A stretch of 64,000 nucleotides of DNA from JBKBKN01 sp046294625 (GTDB taxonomy: Bacteria; Bacteroidota; Bacteroidia; M30B66), in assembly GCA_046294625.1 (NCBI GenBank), contig JBKBKN010000013.1, forward strand, positions 30,883 to 94,882. The letters run 5' to 3'. A model generated the notes under the pieces. It was not told where the DNA came from. It did not search any database and saw only the letters and a list, made by a program, of their open reading frames with translations. A program made the translations under genes and the position numbers. Shown here in pieces: positions 63,368-64,000 of this stretch; within the stretch, counting starts at the first letter, position 1; every line of letters starts with the position of its first letter.

Positions 63368-64000
63368 ATGAGTTTACAAATTCCTGTGATCAAAACCGCT
63401 CATTCGCGGATTGACAAAACTGATTTTTCTAATTTGCCTTTCGGGAAAATATTTTCTGACCACATGTTTGTGGCCGAATGCCACAATCGGAAATGGGAAA
63501 ACCTACGTATTATGCCATATGGCCCTTTAAATTATACGCCTGCAGCAGCAGTTTTTCATTATGGACAAGCCATATTTGAAGGAATGAAAGTATATCGCTC
63601 AGAAAAGGGAGAAATCTTGTTTTTCCGCCCCGACGAAAACTACAATCGAATGATTCGTTCAGCCGAACGTTTGTGCATGCCCGAAATTCCTTCAGATTTT
63701 TTTTTCCAAGGGCTGGATGAATTAGTAAAGTTAGACGAAAAATGGATTCCATCCGGAGCCGATAATGCCTTGTATATCAGACCGGTTTTCTATGCTGTGG
63801 ATGAAGTGATTGGCGTGAAACCTTCTGAAAACTACCATTTTGTGATCCTCACCTGCCCCACCGGACCCTATTACAGCGGTGAGCTCAAAGTACGAATTGA
63901 AACCACTTACTCCCGGGCTAGCCGAAGTGGAACGGGCTATGCCAAGGCTGCAGGCAATTATGCCGGTGCTTTGTATCCTACTCAATTGGCTAATAAGGCC
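63368..64000 (+). CDS. ilvE: Branched-chain amino acid aminotransferase (3' end outside window)
   Basis: ATG at 63368 with 211 codons before the window edge, no stop. Class IV PLP aminotransferase for valine, leucine and isoleucine: LNYTPAAAVFHYGQAIFEGMKVYR (about 54-77), FFRPDENYNRMIRSAERLCMP, and the PLP lysine K193 in YAKAAGNYAGALYPT. Sequence type matches the larger BCAT-II-like enzymes (about 350 residues), so roughly 140 residues are missing. It runs divergently from the OstA-like gene with a 120-bp gap. Confidence 0.93.
   Translation, partial: MSLQIPVIKTAHSRIDKTDFSNLPFGKIFSDHMFVAECHNRKWENLRIMPYGPLNYTPAAAVFHYGQAIFEGMKVYRSEKGEILFFRPDENYNRMIRSAERLCMPEIPSDFFFQGLDELVKLDEKWIPSGADNALYIRPVFYAVDEVIGVKPSENYHFVILTCPTGPYYSGELKVRIETTYSRASRSGTGYAKAAGNYAGALYPTQLANKA

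Noticed and set aside
1..64000. CRISPR array, prophage, transposon or defence system
   Set aside because: No spaced direct repeats, integrase, transposase, restriction or toxin genes were seen on either strand.

Overview
The window reads as chromosomal DNA of a free-living, T9SS-bearing member of the Bacteroidota, plausibly from the Chitinophagales/Sphingobacteriales/Saprospirales side rather than Bacteroides. The evidence is three secreted proteins with type IX secretion (T9SS) C-terminal sorting domains, a T9SS plug protein (DUF5103), a bacillithiol enzyme (BshC), an OstA-like LPS-transport protein, an RND pump fused to its TolC-like partner, and several -7 boxes of the form TAnnTTTG. Codon use looks uniform and moderately AT-rich. 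I see no insertion sequence, integrase, phage gene, CRISPR array or rRNA. There is one tRNA.

Layout. 0-6.5 kb: 5'-truncated bshC, a ChaN-like protein, a GlmU-like sugar nucleotidyltransferase and lon. 6.5-16.6 kb: a minus-strand block. It holds a decayed TSUP permease, a divalent-metal block (VIT-family transporter, lipoprotein adaptor, 1448-residue RND-TolC fusion, small His/Asp/Glu-rich secreted protein), a two-helix protein with a K+-channel-like pore loop, a sterol-desaturase-family hydroxylase and a CPBP protease. 16.8-21.4 kb: dusB, lptB, a CDF metal exporter, a membrane coiled-coil protein and comF. 21.5-31.7 kb: three T9SS cargo genes, namely a 1709-residue beta-helix protein, a PhoD phosphatase and a SprB-repeat protein. 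31.8-39 kb: a conserved small protein, pdeM, a lipoprotein, cinA, a marR-yceI pair, tRNA(CAU), a HAD phosphatase and hemL. 39-48.8 kb: pheT, LysE-GH3 (overlapping), a pseudouridine synthase with a duplicated basic tail, recX, an OmpR-type regulator, a PAP2-like membrane protein, a nitronate-monooxygenase-like enzyme, a helical protein and a DUF2892 protein. 49-64 kb: two M16 peptidases, a Tat-type metallophosphoesterase, an NAD(P)-binding protein, dxr, MORN and DUF2490 proteins, the T9SS plug, apaG, an EEP-family protein, an AlkD-like protein overlapping an MBL-fold exonuclease, an OstA-like protein, and a 3'-truncated branched-chain aminotransferase.

How the genes work together. Envelope biogenesis is represented by LptB and the OstA-like protein, and surface export by the T9SS plug and its cargo. 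Metal handling is represented by the RND system, the VIT and CDF proteins and perhaps ChaN. DNA repair is represented by PdeM, the MBL exonuclease, the AlkD-like protein and RecX. Most of the window is ordinary core genome. The points most worth a second look are the metal-efflux block with its internal signal-like sequence, the degenerate channel-like protein, the dispersed parts of the ligase-associated DNA-repair system with an AlkD-like gene overlapping the exonuclease, the TSUP pseudogene, and the duplicated tail on the pseudouridine synthase. I did not find a clearly new multigene system.
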